Shown piece by piece: positions 15,702 to 23,980 of a stretch of DNA of 64,000 nt. Both the position numbers and the translations under genes were made by a program. Source of the stretch: DATDFB01 sp035276475 (GTDB lineage: Bacteria > Acidobacteriota > Thermoanaerobaculia > Gp7-AA8); the NCBI GenBank assembly GCA_035276475.1, contig DATELQ010000036.1, positions 1 through 64,000 of the forward strand, written 5' to 3'. Below the pieces are notes generated by a model that saw nothing but the letters and a program-made list of their open reading frames with translations, was not told where the DNA came from and searched no databases. Within the stretch, counting starts at the first letter, position 1. The number at the start of each line of letters is the position of its first letter.

Positions 15702-18473
15702 ATGCCATCTGTCGTTCAGCAACAGGCCTATCCCGAAGAGCAGCGGCGGCACTTGCCGAACGGCGCGGGTCTGGGTCCGTATCGCATCGTCAACCTCATC
15801 GCCTCCGGAGGCATGGGCGACGTCTACCGCGCCCACGACGAGCGCCTCGGACGCGACGTCGCGCTGAAGGTCCTGCCGGCCGTCATCACCGGCGACCGCG
15901 AGCGCATCGACCGCTTCGCCCAGGAAGCAAAGTCCGCCTCCGCGCTAAACCACCCGCACATCGTGGCCATCTACGAGATCGGCCAGGCGCGTGCGTCGTA
16001 CGTGTCGAAGGACCGCCGCCGCGAGGAGCTGCACTACATCGCCATGGAGCTCGTCGAGGGCGAGACGCTGCGCGAGTTTCTGGCCGGCCATCCGTCGATG
16101 CCGAGGCGCCTGGAGATCCTGGCGCAGACCGCGGACGGACTGGCGAAGGCGCACGCCGCCGGCATCGTGCACCGCGATCTCAAGCCCGACAACATCATGA
16201 TCTCGGCCGAGGGATACGCGAAGGTGGTCGACTTCGGGCTGGCCAAGCTCGTCGAGCCGCCCTCGGGATGGAATCCCCTCGGCGCCGATTCGCCGACGAT
16301 GCGCGCCATCACGCGGCAGGGAGAGCTCATCGGCACGGCCGGCTACATGTCGCCCGAGCAGATCGCCGGCAAGCCGATCGACCAGCGCTCCGACATCTTC
16401 TCCTTCGGCTGCATCGTCTACGAGGCGGTCACGGGGCAGAAGCCGTTCGAGGGCGAGTCGTTCGTCGATACGCTGCATCAGGTGCTGCACGGGGAGCCGC
16501 GGCCGCTCGAGCACGCGGACGAGCGCGTGCAGCACGAGATGCAGCGCCTCATCGGCAAGTGCCTGGTCAAGGACCGCGAGAACCGCTACCAGTCGCTGCG
16601 CGACGTCGCGCTCGACCTCCGCGCACTGGCGCGCGAGATCGACAGCGCGCGCGTGATCCCGCTCCCGCGCTCGGCGAGCGTCGGCTGGCTCATCGCCGCG
16701 ATGGCCATCTGCGTCGGCGCCGCAATCGTCATGATCTGGCGCAGCCGCACGCCGGCGGCGCCGCCCGGCACGTCGCACGCCGCGATGCGCATCACCACGA
16801 GCGGCAACGTCGGGCACCTCGCGGTCTCGCCCGACGGCCGCTTCGTCGCGTACACGACGTCCGACGAGAAAGGGCAGGCCGTGCGCCTGCAGCAGATCGC
16901 AACCGGCAGCAGCGTCGTGATCGTTCCGCCCGTTGCAGACACGCACTTCGTCGGCATCACGTTCTCGCCCGACTCGAATTACGTGCTGCCGACGAGCTAC
17001 GAGAATTCGATCTACGGCAACCTCACGCAGGTCCCGCTCCTCGGCGGACCGGCCACGGCGCTCGTCCACGACGCCGACACCGAGGCCGCGGTCTCGCCGG
17101 ACGGCACGCGCGTGGCGCTGGTGCGCCAGATCCTGCAGAAAGGTGAAAGCGATATCGTCGTGACCGCGCGCGACGGCTCGCACGAGCGCATCCTGACGAC
17201 GCTTCCGCTGTCCGAAAAGACGACGTCCCCGGCGTGGTCGCCGGATGGGAAGCGCATCGCCGTCACGCACGGCCGAAGCATTTTCACGATCGATGCGGCG
17301 ACCGGCGCGAAGGCGAGTGTGCCGCTCGCGGAGTGGCACGGCACGTTCGACGGCGCGACGTGGAGCGCGCGCGGCGACGCGCTGATCGTCAGCGCCGTCG
17401 ACGAGCGCTCCGGCGGACACAAGCAACTGATGCGCGTCGAGCTCCCGTCGGGATCGATCGCGCCGATCACCGACGACGACAATGACTACGCCGAACCGCG
17501 CGCCACGGGCAGCGCGCTCACCGCGATCCGGATGAAGCGCCAGGCGACGCTCTGGTCCGTCACGCCGGGAGCGCCGGCCGAGGAGCTGACGAAGAGCGTC
17601 GGCAGCACCGACGGCCTCGACGGCGTCGCCTGGACGCGCGACCACCGCATCGTCTACACGTCGTCCGCCGCGGGGACGGTCGACCTCTGGATCGCCAATG
17701 CCGACGGCTCGTCGGCGCGGCAACTGACGAACGACGAAGGCGCCGAGTCGCATCCGGTAGTCACCGCGGACGGTGCGACCATCGTCTATTCATCGCCCTC
17801 GCGCGGGCAGTCGACGATCTGGCGGATGAGCCTCGACGGCTCGCAGCGGCGGCCGATTGTCACTGCGCCGCTCATCTACGATTTCGCCGTCACGCCGGAC
17901 GCGAAGAACGTCGTCTACGCCGCCGGCTCGACGCTGCAGCGCGTGCCGCTCGACGGCGGCGCGCCCGTGACGATCGCGCGCATGGGGGTATGGGCGATGT
18001 CGCTGCAGGTCACGCCCGACGGCCAGGCGGTGATCTTCTCCGCGCTCGAAGACATCGCGCCGAAGCTGTTCCGCGTCCCGATCGGCGGCGGCCCGGTGAC
18101 GAAGCTTCTCGCCGACCGCGCCTCGGACGGCGCCATCTCGCCCGACGGCAAGCTCCTCGCCTGCACCTTCGGCCTCGCCGAGCCGTGCGCGAGCCTGGCC
18201 ATCCTCCCCGCCACCGGCGGCGCGGCGCGCATCCTGCCGCTGAACGGCTGCCTGTACCGCTGGAGCCCCGACGGCAAGTCGATCGTGTTCGTGAAGGACG
18301 AAGGGAAGAAGGAGAACCTCTATCTATTGCCGCTCGACGGCAAAGAGGCAAAGCCGATCACGAGCTTCACCGACGGCAGCATCGCGAATTTCGCGTGGGC
18401 GCCGGATGGATCGCGCATCGTGTTGACGCACTATCAGCAGACGCGGGACGTGGTGATGATGAGCGCGCGTTAA
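15702..18473 (+). CDS. Membrane Ser/Thr protein kinase with PD40 propeller
   Basis: 923 residues. The N-terminal Hanks-type kinase (about 25-300) has glycine loop SGGMGDVY, Lys56 in ALKVL, catalytic HRDLKPDN with Asp159, DFG at 177-179, and the MSPEQI activation-segment anchor. One membrane helix follows (about 326-345). The extracytoplasmic C-terminal half is a TolB-like beta-propeller with repeated SPDG/TPDG blades. This architecture is abundant in Acidobacteriota and is taken to couple an external ligand to cytoplasmic phosphorylation. GGGAGG precedes the ATG. Its TAA shares bases with the stop of the convergent gene at 18470. Targets are unknown. Confidence 0.93.
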   Translation: MPSVVQQQAYPEEQRRHLPNGAGLGPYRIVNLIASGGMGDVYRAHDERLGRDVALKVLPAVITGDRERIDRFAQEAKSASALNHPHIVAIYEIGQARASYVSKDRRREELHYIAMELVEGETLREFLAGHPSMPRRLEILAQTADGLAKAHAAGIVHRDLKPDNIMISAEGYAKVVDFGLAKLVEPPSGWNPLGADSPTMRAITRQGELIGTAGYMSPEQIAGKPIDQRSDIFSFGCIVYEAVTGQKPFEGESFVDTLHQVLHGEPRPLEHADERVQHEMQRLIGKCLVKDRENRYQSLRDVALDLRALAREIDSARVIPLPRSASVGWLIAAMAICVGAAIVMIWRSRTPAAPPGTSHAAMRITTSGNVGHLAVSPDGRFVAYTTSDEKGQAVRLQQIATGSSVVIVPPVADTHFVGITFSPDSNYVLPTSYENSIYGNLTQVPLLGGPATALVHDADTEAAVSPDGTRVALVRQILQKGESDIVVTARDGSHERILTTLPLSEKTTSPAWSPDGKRIAVTHGRSIFTIDAATGAKASVPLAEWHGTFDGATWSARGDALIVSAVDERSGGHKQLMRVELPSGSIAPITDDDNDYAEPRATGSALTAIRMKRQATLWSVTPGAPAEELTKSVGSTDGLDGVAWTRDHRIVYTSSAAGTVDLWIANADGSSARQLTNDEGAESHPVVTADGATIVYSSPSRGQSTIWRMSLDGSQRRPIVTAPLIYDFAVTPDAKNVVYAAGSTLQRVPLDGGAPVTIARMGVWAMSLQVTPDGQAVIFSALEDIAPKLFRVPIGGGPVTKLLADRASDGAISPDGKLLACTFGLAEPCASLAILPATGGAARILPLNGCLYRWSPDGKSIVFVKDEGKKENLYLLPLDGKEAKPITSFTDGSIANFAWAPDGSRIVLTHYQQTRDVVMMSAR

Positions 18474-19699
18474 TTCGGCGGCGTCAACGACAGCGTCACG
18501 CTGTAAACCACGGCCACCGGCTGTCCAGCCCGCGTTGCGGGACGGAACTCCCAGTGGCTCAGCGCGTCGGCGATCATCTGGTCGGCGGCGGGGCTCAAGC
18601 CCAGCATCGGCTTCACCTCGATCACCTTCCCCGCCGCGTCGATCGTCACCTCGGCCGCGCCGATCTTGCGCGCCCCGGCGAGCTCCGGCGGGTACGGCAC
18701 TTCGCTGCGCACCAGCGCCACCGGCGCGGCGACGTCGCCGCCGACTTTGTAGATCTGCTGGCCCGTGGCCGTCTTCTGCTTCGTCACCGACGGGTGCGCC
18801 TGCAGCTCCGGCGGGAGGAACGCCTGCGCCAGCGTGTCGAGGTCGAGCACGCGCGTCCAGGCGCTGTCGTCGTAGATCAGGTCTTCCTCGAACGAGCCGG
18901 TGATCGGCTTCGACCAGGTGTCGCGATTGAACGTCTTGTCCGCGCCGGCGCTCATGATCCGGAAGTGCAGCCCCTCGGGATCGACGACCGCGACCTCCAG
19001 CGGCGTCCCCCACTCGTCGAGCACGCGCGGGGTGCGCACGCCGCGCACCGACTTCTGCACCACGCGCGTCTTGAGGAACCGCTCGGAGAGCGCCTTCACC
19101 CGGTCCTGCGTGATGCGCTCGCGAATGAGGTCGGCGAATTTCGGATCCTTCTTCAGCGCCTCAGTCTCGATCTCGTTGATGCGCAGCCACGCCCACGCGT
19201 TCGGGATCGTGTTGACGACGCGGTAGACGTCGCCGCGCGGAAACGCCGTGGAGAGCGACTGCTCGCTCTTCTGCGCCTCGGAGACGAAGCCGGCCAGCCA
19301 CGCGCGGTTCGTGCGCACCCACGCGCCGGCGACGATCACGCTGTCGGCGGCGAGCGACGTCGTCTCGCCCTTCGTCGCCCACGCGCCCTCCTCGAACGTC
19401 TTGTCGCTGCCGGCGCCGGCGATGCGGTAGCCGAACTTCGGATCGACGTCGATGCGGTACGGCGTCCCCCACGGGTCGCGCAGTTGATTGATGTCGACGG
19501 CGAGGATGCCGGCAGTCTCGCTGTCGGCGGCGCCGACGCGGTAGGTCCCCTGCGTGAGCTTCTGGTACTCCATCGCGGTGGCGAGCTGCTGCATCGTGGC
19601 GAGGTTGAGCAGCCCTTGCTTGAGCGAGTCGTCGCTCGGCTGTTGCGCGAGCGCGGTGGTGGCGGCGGCGAGAAGAATCGCAGTAATGGTCAGGCGCAT
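18470..19699 (-). CDS. Secreted pseudopilin-like / TonB C-terminal fusion protein
   Basis: 409 residues with signal peptide MRLTITAILLAAATTALAQ. Two segments look like the C-terminal part of type II secretion major pseudopilins (GspG). The first has LRDPWGTPYRIDVDP...GAGSDKTF (about residues 75-105) and the second DEWGTPLEVAVVDP...SAGADKTF (about 230-258). The last 90 residues are a TonB C-terminal domain: PYPPELAGARKIGAAEV...HWEFRPATRAGQPVAVVYS. There is no type IV pilin N-terminal helix or prepilin cleavage site. I know of no characterised protein with this order. It may be a periplasmic adaptor; function is not assignable. Confidence 0.75.
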   Translation of the reverse strand: MRLTITAILLAAATTALAQQPSDDSLKQGLLNLATMQQLATAMEYQKLTQGTYRVGAADSETAGILAVDINQLRDPWGTPYRIDVDPKFGYRIAGAGSDKTFEEGAWATKGETTSLAADSVIVAGAWVRTNRAWLAGFVSEAQKSEQSLSTAFPRGDVYRVVNTIPNAWAWLRINEIETEALKKDPKFADLIRERITQDRVKALSERFLKTRVVQKSVRGVRTPRVLDEWGTPLEVAVVDPEGLHFRIMSAGADKTFNRDTWSKPITGSFEEDLIYDDSAWTRVLDLDTLAQAFLPPELQAHPSVTKQKTATGQQIYKVGGDVAAPVALVRSEVPYPPELAGARKIGAAEVTIDAAGKVIEVKPMLGLSPAADQMIADALSHWEFRPATRAGQPVAVVYSVTLSLTPPN

Positions 19700-20388
19700 C
19701 GTGTTCGGATCTCTTTGGCGACCTCTACGACGGACGAGAGCAGGCTATGGTTCCCGCCCGGCACGGCGACGAAGCGCGAGCCCGCCGCGGCGTGCGGCCG
19801 CCAGCGCTGCCAGACGGCCTCGACGCGCTCGAACGGCAGAGTCTCGTCTTCGATTCCCATGAAGATCGTGATCGGGACCGCCGGCGCGTCGCGATCGGCG
19901 CCTGCGCCGGCGATTTGCTCGAAAAACGCGCGGTGAATCGGCGCGTTGGCGTTGCGCGCGTGGTTGAAGACCTCGACGGGGTCGCCCTCAGGGATATGCG
20001 CGATCCAGTGCTCCGCGACGCCGAGCGCCGGCGCGATGAGGATCAGCGGCCGGGCAATGCCGCGGCGGACGACTTCGAGCGCGACGAGCGCGCCGAGGGA
20101 GCTGCCGACGACTGCGCACGGGTCGATGGCGCGGCCGGTGTCGAGGCCGAGCGCCACCATCGCCTCGAAGTCGAGCCGCTCGAACGAGGGAACGTTGAGG
20201 TCCGGCGTCACCAGCTCGACGTCAGGCGCGAGAAGGTCGCGCAGGAGGCGCACTTTCTCGCTGTTTGGCGAGCTGGCGAAGCCGTGGAAGTAGAGAACTC
20301 TCGTGTTAACCGCGCGGCCGCTCCTCGTCCCGAACGATATCGCGTTCGCGCACCGTCCGGACCGGGCGCTCGACGTCGACGCCGCCAC
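19690..20388 (-). CDS. YqiA-like alpha/beta hydrolase
   Basis: About 210-232 residues. The start of the fold is NTRVLYFHGFASSPNSEKV, the nucleophile elbow is VVGSSLGALVALE (Ser in GxSxG), and the C-terminal VPGGNHSL provides the catalytic His, with GIEDETLPFERVE as likely acid loop. This matches UPF0227/YqiA small esterases. The start is uncertain: the only canonical start upstream of the conserved region is GTG 20388, which overlaps the preceding gene by 83 nt. A non-canonical start close to 20308 would fit the homologous N-terminus better. It lies downstream of the small membrane protein and shares its direction. Confidence 0.75.
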   Translation of the reverse strand: MAASTSSARSGRCANAISFGTRSGRAVNTRVLYFHGFASSPNSEKVRLLRDLLAPDVELVTPDLNVPSFERLDFEAMVALGLDTGRAIDPCAVVGSSLGALVALEVVRRGIARPLILIAPALGVAEHWIAHIPEGDPVEVFNHARNANAPIHRAFFEQIAGAGADRDAPAVPITIFMGIEDETLPFERVEAVWQRWRPHAAAGSRFVAVPGGNHSLLSSVVEVAKEIRTRCA

Positions 20389-20917
20389 CGTCGTTTACCA
20401 GCTCCTCGAAGAGCGAGCGGTAGTGCAGCACGGCCTGTCGCAGGTCCTCCGTCGAGCGCGTCTCGCGATCGATGATGCCGTGCCCGGCGCGGTAGTGCTC
20501 GACGACGCGCGGGTGCTTCACCGAGAGGAGCGCCGCGTGCTTCTCGAACTCCGCGATCGGATAGCCGCGCGTGCGCATGACGTCGGTGATGAGCTCGTCG
20601 GCCTCGACGACCGCGGTCGTCGGCCGCTCCACGAAGCGCGCCTCGACCTTGCGCCACTCGTCGCGATAGCGGTCGCGCTCCGCCGCCGCCAGCGGCCGGA
20701 TGTCAAAGCTCTTCGCCTCCTCGGCACGCGCCACGAGCTCGTGCTCCGCGCGCGAGCGGCTGCCGGCCTCTTCCACCGTGCGGTCGTACTCACGGCCGAA
20801 GTGGTCGCGCAGCGCCGCCGTGCGGCTGCGCCGCGCCCCCGCAGCGATGAGCCCGATGATCACGAGGACCGCCACGGCCGCCGCGGCAATCCAGATCCAT
20901 TGCGGATTGATGTTCAT
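20306..20917 (-). CDS. Single-pass membrane protein with charged cytoplasmic helix domain
   Basis: 203 residues: one N-terminal membrane helix (IWIAAAAVAVLVIIGLIAAG) followed by a charged, largely helical region. Segments include RDHFGREYDRTVEE, RDEWRKVEARFVERP, and a repeated acidic-basic pattern to the C-terminus ERPVRTVRERDIVRDEERP. Similar proteins are annotated only as hypothetical in actinobacterial and acidobacterial genomes. ATG 20917 is set by GGAGGTG 9 nt upstream. The hydrolase gene overlaps its 3' end. It may be coupled to that enzyme, but no function is known. Confidence 0.7.
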   Translation of the reverse strand: MNINPQWIWIAAAAVAVLVIIGLIAAGARRSRTAALRDHFGREYDRTVEEAGSRSRAEHELVARAEEAKSFDIRPLAAAERDRYRDEWRKVEARFVERPTTAVVEADELITDVMRTRGYPIAEFEKHAALLSVKHPRVVEHYRAGHGIIDRETRSTEDLRQAVLHYRSLFEELVNDGGGVDVERPVRTVRERDIVRDEERPRG

Positions 20918-20973
20918 GAACACACCTCCGCAAGGGGATGATCAAAGGATGTGCCGAGGCGGCCGCTCCCCTC

Positions 20974-21354
20974 TCAGCCCGGACACTTGTCGTACGAGTT
21001 GTCCGTGCACGAGCTGCTCGACGGCATCTCGATGCTGAAGCCTTGCGACCCGGCCAGCAGGTTGATGTTCACCGGGCTGCCCGATTTGTAGTCGGAGTCC
21101 TCCACGTCACACTGCTTGCCGTTGCGGTACCAGCACTGTCCGCTCGAGTCGGTAAACGTCACCGACCAGTCGTCCGAGCCGCCCGACCCGACATTGATCT
21201 GAAACTGGATCTCGTCGTTTGAGCCCAGCGAGGGCGTCGGATTCGGATTCGGCGAATCTTGATACGATGACCACTGGTGCAGCACGCTCACGTTCGTGAT
21301 CGTGCCGCCGGTCTGATTCGTCACGGTACAGCCCATCTGTCCCCAGAGTCCCAT
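20974..21354 (-). CDS. Cysteine-containing small protein resembling 'up-regulated in daf-2' domain proteins
   Basis: 126 residues with no signal peptide or membrane segment. The start is fixed by AGAGGAG just before ATG 21354. The N-terminus GCTVTNQTGGTITNVSVLHQ, the middle DDWSVTFTDSSGQCWYRNG and the ending SIEMPSSSSCTDNSYDKC follow the layout of small beta-sandwich proteins of the 'up-regulated in long-lived daf-2' type. Those have N-T-G-G-x-I near the start and a serine-rich Cys segment at the end. Five cysteines are visible. The gene diverges from the zinc-ribbon/toroid gene with 72 nt between starts. Base and codon use is less GC-rich than its neighbours, suggesting transfer. Family call is by eye and moderate. 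Confidence 0.55.
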   Translation of the reverse strand: MGLWGQMGCTVTNQTGGTITNVSVLHQWSSYQDSPNPNPTPSLGSNDEIQFQINVGSGGSDDWSVTFTDSSGQCWYRNGKQCDVEDSDYKSGSPVNINLLAGSQGFSIEMPSSSSCTDNSYDKCPG

Positions 21355-21426
21355 ATTTTTCTCCTCTTTGCTGAAGTATGGATTAATCTGGATCGAGAAT
21401 TGGCGGCCGTCTAGGTCCGGAGCGCT

Positions 21427-22536
21427 ATGAACATCCGCAAACACGCAATTGACCGTGGTCTGGATTTTATCTATCAGACTGCGCGCAAGCGGGCGAACTT
21501 CGACGAGTACGGGTTCGATTACCTCGGCTGCTTTCACTGTCTGGCATCGACATCAAAGGACCGGGCATTGCGCAAGAAGGCGCTGGACATGGGCCGCGAG
21601 CGCGCGCATCAATGGCGCCGCCGCAATGCCAAGGTGCCGCGCAACGCCGACCCGGACGACATTGCGAATCTTGTTTCCGGGAGTTACTCCGCGCACAGCC
21701 TGGGTGTGCCTGACAACCAATTGAAGCAGGACCTGCGCAAGGCAGCAGCCAAGTTCACGGCCGTTGATTATTTCTACTTCGATCCCGCCACGGAGCCTCC
21801 GCCGAGCGATGTTCCCAATGACTGCGATTGTGGAGCTTCGAATCCGCGAGGCCGCAAGACGTGCCATCACTGCAAGCGACGCTTGACGATGATGACGCGG
21901 TATGCGGTATGGCAGGATGCAGTGATTCGAACCTACATGGGCGAACGCTATGGCGTGCGTTTGGGAGCGCCGTATGCGGAGGTCATCAAGTGGCTCCCCG
22001 CGATGCGTCCCTACCCTCCATATATAGATGCCGACGACATGCAGTTTTACGATGCTACGTATGCGGTCACGCACGTCGTCTACACGCTGAATAGCTATAG
22101 TTGTTACCAGCTATCGCCGCGATGGCTGCCGGCCGAATATTCATTCCTGAAACAGAATCTCGTCCGAGCGATCGATATGGACGACCCCGAGACCATGGGC
22201 GAGTTTCTGGATGCGCTGAAATCGTTCGGCCTCGCCGAGGATCATCCGCTCATTCGAAAGGGCGTCGACTTTTTGCTCGCCACACAAAACGCGGATGGAA
22301 GCTGGGGCGATGTCGACGCTGAAGACATTTACCAGCGTTATCACCCGACCTGGACAGCGGTCGACGGGTTGCGCGAATACGCCTGGCGCGGCCAACGATT
22401 GTGCTTTCCGGCATTAGCCGGCCGGCTCAACCGAGAACCGGTTCTTCGCCGTTCGGCCGCCGCGGCGCCCTCCGGCGCAGGACAGAGCGGCCCTGCACCA
22501 GCGCGACGCCGGCGAGGATCGTCGCCATCGCCGTGA
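21427..22536 (+). CDS. Zinc-ribbon and terpenoid-cyclase-toroid-like protein, 3' end abnormal
   Basis: 369 codons, of which about 335 look native. A cysteine cluster (CDCG...CHHC, about residues 138-157) could bind zinc. Near residues 285-310 the segment KGVDFLLATQNADGSWGDVD is a QW-type repeat of the alpha/alpha toroid seen in squalene-hopene cyclases and prenyltransferase beta subunits. The DxDD cyclase acid motif is not evident. An additional tandem of helical segments (HAIDRGLDFIYQTA; EYSFLKQNLVRAID) fits a toroid. The region from about 22427 overlaps the convergent transporter gene and reads as antisense low-complexity residues, so the original stop appears lost. Neighbours have different base composition. 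Function unknown. Confidence 0.55.
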   Translation: MNIRKHAIDRGLDFIYQTARKRANFDEYGFDYLGCFHCLASTSKDRALRKKALDMGRERAHQWRRRNAKVPRNADPDDIANLVSGSYSAHSLGVPDNQLKQDLRKAAAKFTAVDYFYFDPATEPPPSDVPNDCDCGASNPRGRKTCHHCKRRLTMMTRYAVWQDAVIRTYMGERYGVRLGAPYAEVIKWLPAMRPYPPYIDADDMQFYDATYAVTHVVYTLNSYSCYQLSPRWLPAEYSFLKQNLVRAIDMDDPETMGEFLDALKSFGLAEDHPLIRKGVDFLLATQNADGSWGDVDAEDIYQRYHPTWTAVDGLREYAWRGQRLCFPALAGRLNREPVLRRSAAAAPSGAGQSGPAPARRRRGSSPSP

Positions 22537-23452
22537 TCGAGACCCACGTCAGGCGCTCGTTGAGGACGATCCATCCGAGGATCACCGCCACGACGGGGTT
22601 GACGTAGGAGTAGAGCGAGAGCGTCGTCACGCGGAGGCTGCGCATCGCGTAGATGTATGCGGTGAAGGCGATGACGGAGCCGAAGATCATGAGGTAGAGC
22701 AGCGCGAAGAGGGTGCGTGTGGTGACGTGGAAGCGCGGAAGCTCACCCAGGGCGAGGCCGGTGATGCCGACGATCGCGCCGCCGGCGAAAGCCTGCAGCG
22801 CGGACGACATGAGCGGCGGCACGTTGGCCAGGTTGTACTTGCCGCGCGACGTTCCGTACTGCCAGCCGACGCAGCCGATCTGGATGACGATGGCGCCGAG
22901 GATGAAGCGGTGGTCGACGGCGCCGCCGGCGCCGCCCGGCGTGACCAGAAGCGCCACGCCGACGAAGCCGATGATCATCCCGCCGAGGCTGCGGCGCTGC
23001 ACGCGCTCGCCGCCGCTGCGCAACGCTTCCATGACCGTGGCCCAGAACGGCGCGGTGGCCACGAGGAGCGCGGCGATGCCGCTCGGCACCCACTGCTCGG
23101 CCCAGACGACGCTCAGGTTGCCGAGGCCGACGAGGAGCAGGCCGACGAGCACGATCTCGCCGAGGGTACGGCGGTCGCGCGGGAGGCGGTCGCCGCGCAG
23201 CGTGGCGATGACGAAGAGGATGATGCCCGCGCCGAGGTAGCGCACCGCGGTGAGGAGCAGCGGCGGGATCGTCTCCACGGCGATGCGGATGAAGAGGTAT
23301 GTCGTCCCCCAGACGATGCAGACGGTGGCAAAGGCGATGTACGGGACGAGACGCCCCTCACCCTGGCGCTTCGCGCCTGTCCCTCTCCCCGCAAGCGGGG
23401 AGAGGGTGGCGCCGGAGGCGACGGGTGAGGGGCGCTCCGTCCCAGACTTCAT
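22427..23452 (-). CDS. EamA-family drug/metabolite transporter
   Basis: 341 residues, ten predicted membrane helices in two EamA repeats. The first begins YIAFATVCIVWGTTYLFIRIAVETIPPLL; the second includes GSVIAFTAYIYAMRSL and NPVVAVILGWIVLNERL, a classic DMT signature. It likely exports amino acids or small metabolites. ATG 23452 overlaps the Lrp stop by ATGA, so the two are co-translated. Lrp/AsnC regulators next to EamA exporters usually control amino-acid efflux. The first 30 residues are atypical, being encoded by a palindromic repeat (23351-23436). Confidence 0.88.
   Translation of the reverse strand: MKSGTERPSPVASGATLSPLAGRGTGAKRQGEGRLVPYIAFATVCIVWGTTYLFIRIAVETIPPLLLTAVRYLGAGIILFVIATLRGDRLPRDRRTLGEIVLVGLLLVGLGNLSVVWAEQWVPSGIAALLVATAPFWATVMEALRSGGERVQRRSLGGMIIGFVGVALLVTPGGAGGAVDHRFILGAIVIQIGCVGWQYGTSRGKYNLANVPPLMSSALQAFAGGAIVGITGLALGELPRFHVTTRTLFALLYLMIFGSVIAFTAYIYAMRSLRVTTLSLYSYVNPVVAVILGWIVLNERLTWVSITAMATILAGVALVQGRSVLRRRAPRRPNGEEPVLG
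23351..23436. repeat. Palindromic CTCTCCCCGC repeat inside the 5' end of the transporter gene
   Basis: A core stem CCCTCTCCCCGC-AA-GCGGGGAGAGGG at 23391-23412 (approximate ends) is nested in outer arms GCCCCTCACCC and GGGTGAGGGGC. This dyad type is dispersed in many high-GC genomes. Here it is translated as the extra N-terminal residues of the EamA transporter (PSPVASGATLSPLAGRG...), between a good ribosome site and the first helix. Confidence 0.7.
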
Positions 23453-23922
23453 CGGTCCTCCCCGAGGGTGACGCCGCCGCACTTTTCAAAGTGCGTCTTC
23501 ATCACGATCGTCGTGCGCGTCGAGAGCGACAGCGGCGGCGAGTTGAGCTTGGAGACGAGGGTGTTGAGGGCGGCGATCGACGCGGTGCGGACCTTGATGA
23601 GGTAGCAGTCGTCGCCGGCGACGGTGTGGGCCTCGACGACTTCGTCGCTCTTCATCAGCGCCTCGAAGGTCTTTTTCGCCTTCGCCTCGGAGATGGTTCC
23701 GCGGCAGGAGACGAACGCGGTGATGGTACGGCCTAGGGTGGCGGGGTCGAGCACGATGGTAGTGCCGCGGATCACGCCGCTGCGCTCGAGCCGGGCCACG
23801 CGCTCGCCGACGGCGGAGCGGGAGAGGCCGACGATGTCGGCGAGCTCGGTAGAGGGGAGGCGGCCGTCGCGGAGAAGGACGTCGATGATGTGAAGATCGA
23901 CTTCGTCAACCTCGACTGCCAT
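23449..23922 (-). CDS. Lrp/AsnC-family transcriptional regulator
   Basis: 157 residues. The N-terminal winged helix-turn-helix (VDLHIIDVLLRDGRLPSTELADIVGLSRSAVGERVARLE) is typical of the Lrp/AsnC family. It is followed by the RAM/ACT-like ligand domain with VVEAHTVAGDDCYLIKVRTAS. These proteins sense amino acids and form octamers on DNA. The stop overlaps the start of the EamA transporter by four bases, forming a regulator-exporter operon. The 58 bp upstream hold repeated CAGTTTRCC elements and a dyad, likely its own binding sites. Confidence 0.92.
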   Translation of the reverse strand: MAVEVDEVDLHIIDVLLRDGRLPSTELADIVGLSRSAVGERVARLERSGVIRGTTIVLDPATLGRTITAFVSCRGTISEAKAKKTFEALMKSDEVVEAHTVAGDDCYLIKVRTASIAALNTLVSKLNSPPLSLSTRTTIVMKTHFEKCGGVTLGEDR

Positions 23923-23925
23923 GCC

Positions 23926-23980
23926 GGCAGTTTACCACCAACTTGACGGCGATTTGCGCCGTTTACCGACAGTTTGCCGG
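23926..23980 (-). promoter_or_regulatory. Putative Lrp-type operator/promoter region
   Basis: Two direct repeats related to GGCAGTTTACC (23926-23936) and GACAGTTTGCC (23968-23978) flank a perfect dyad ACGGCG-ATTTG-CGCCGT (23946-23962). The block lies immediately 5' of the Lrp gene. Multiple phased sites are expected for autoregulation by an Lrp octamer. The sequence pattern is direct; the binding is inferred. Confidence 0.45.
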
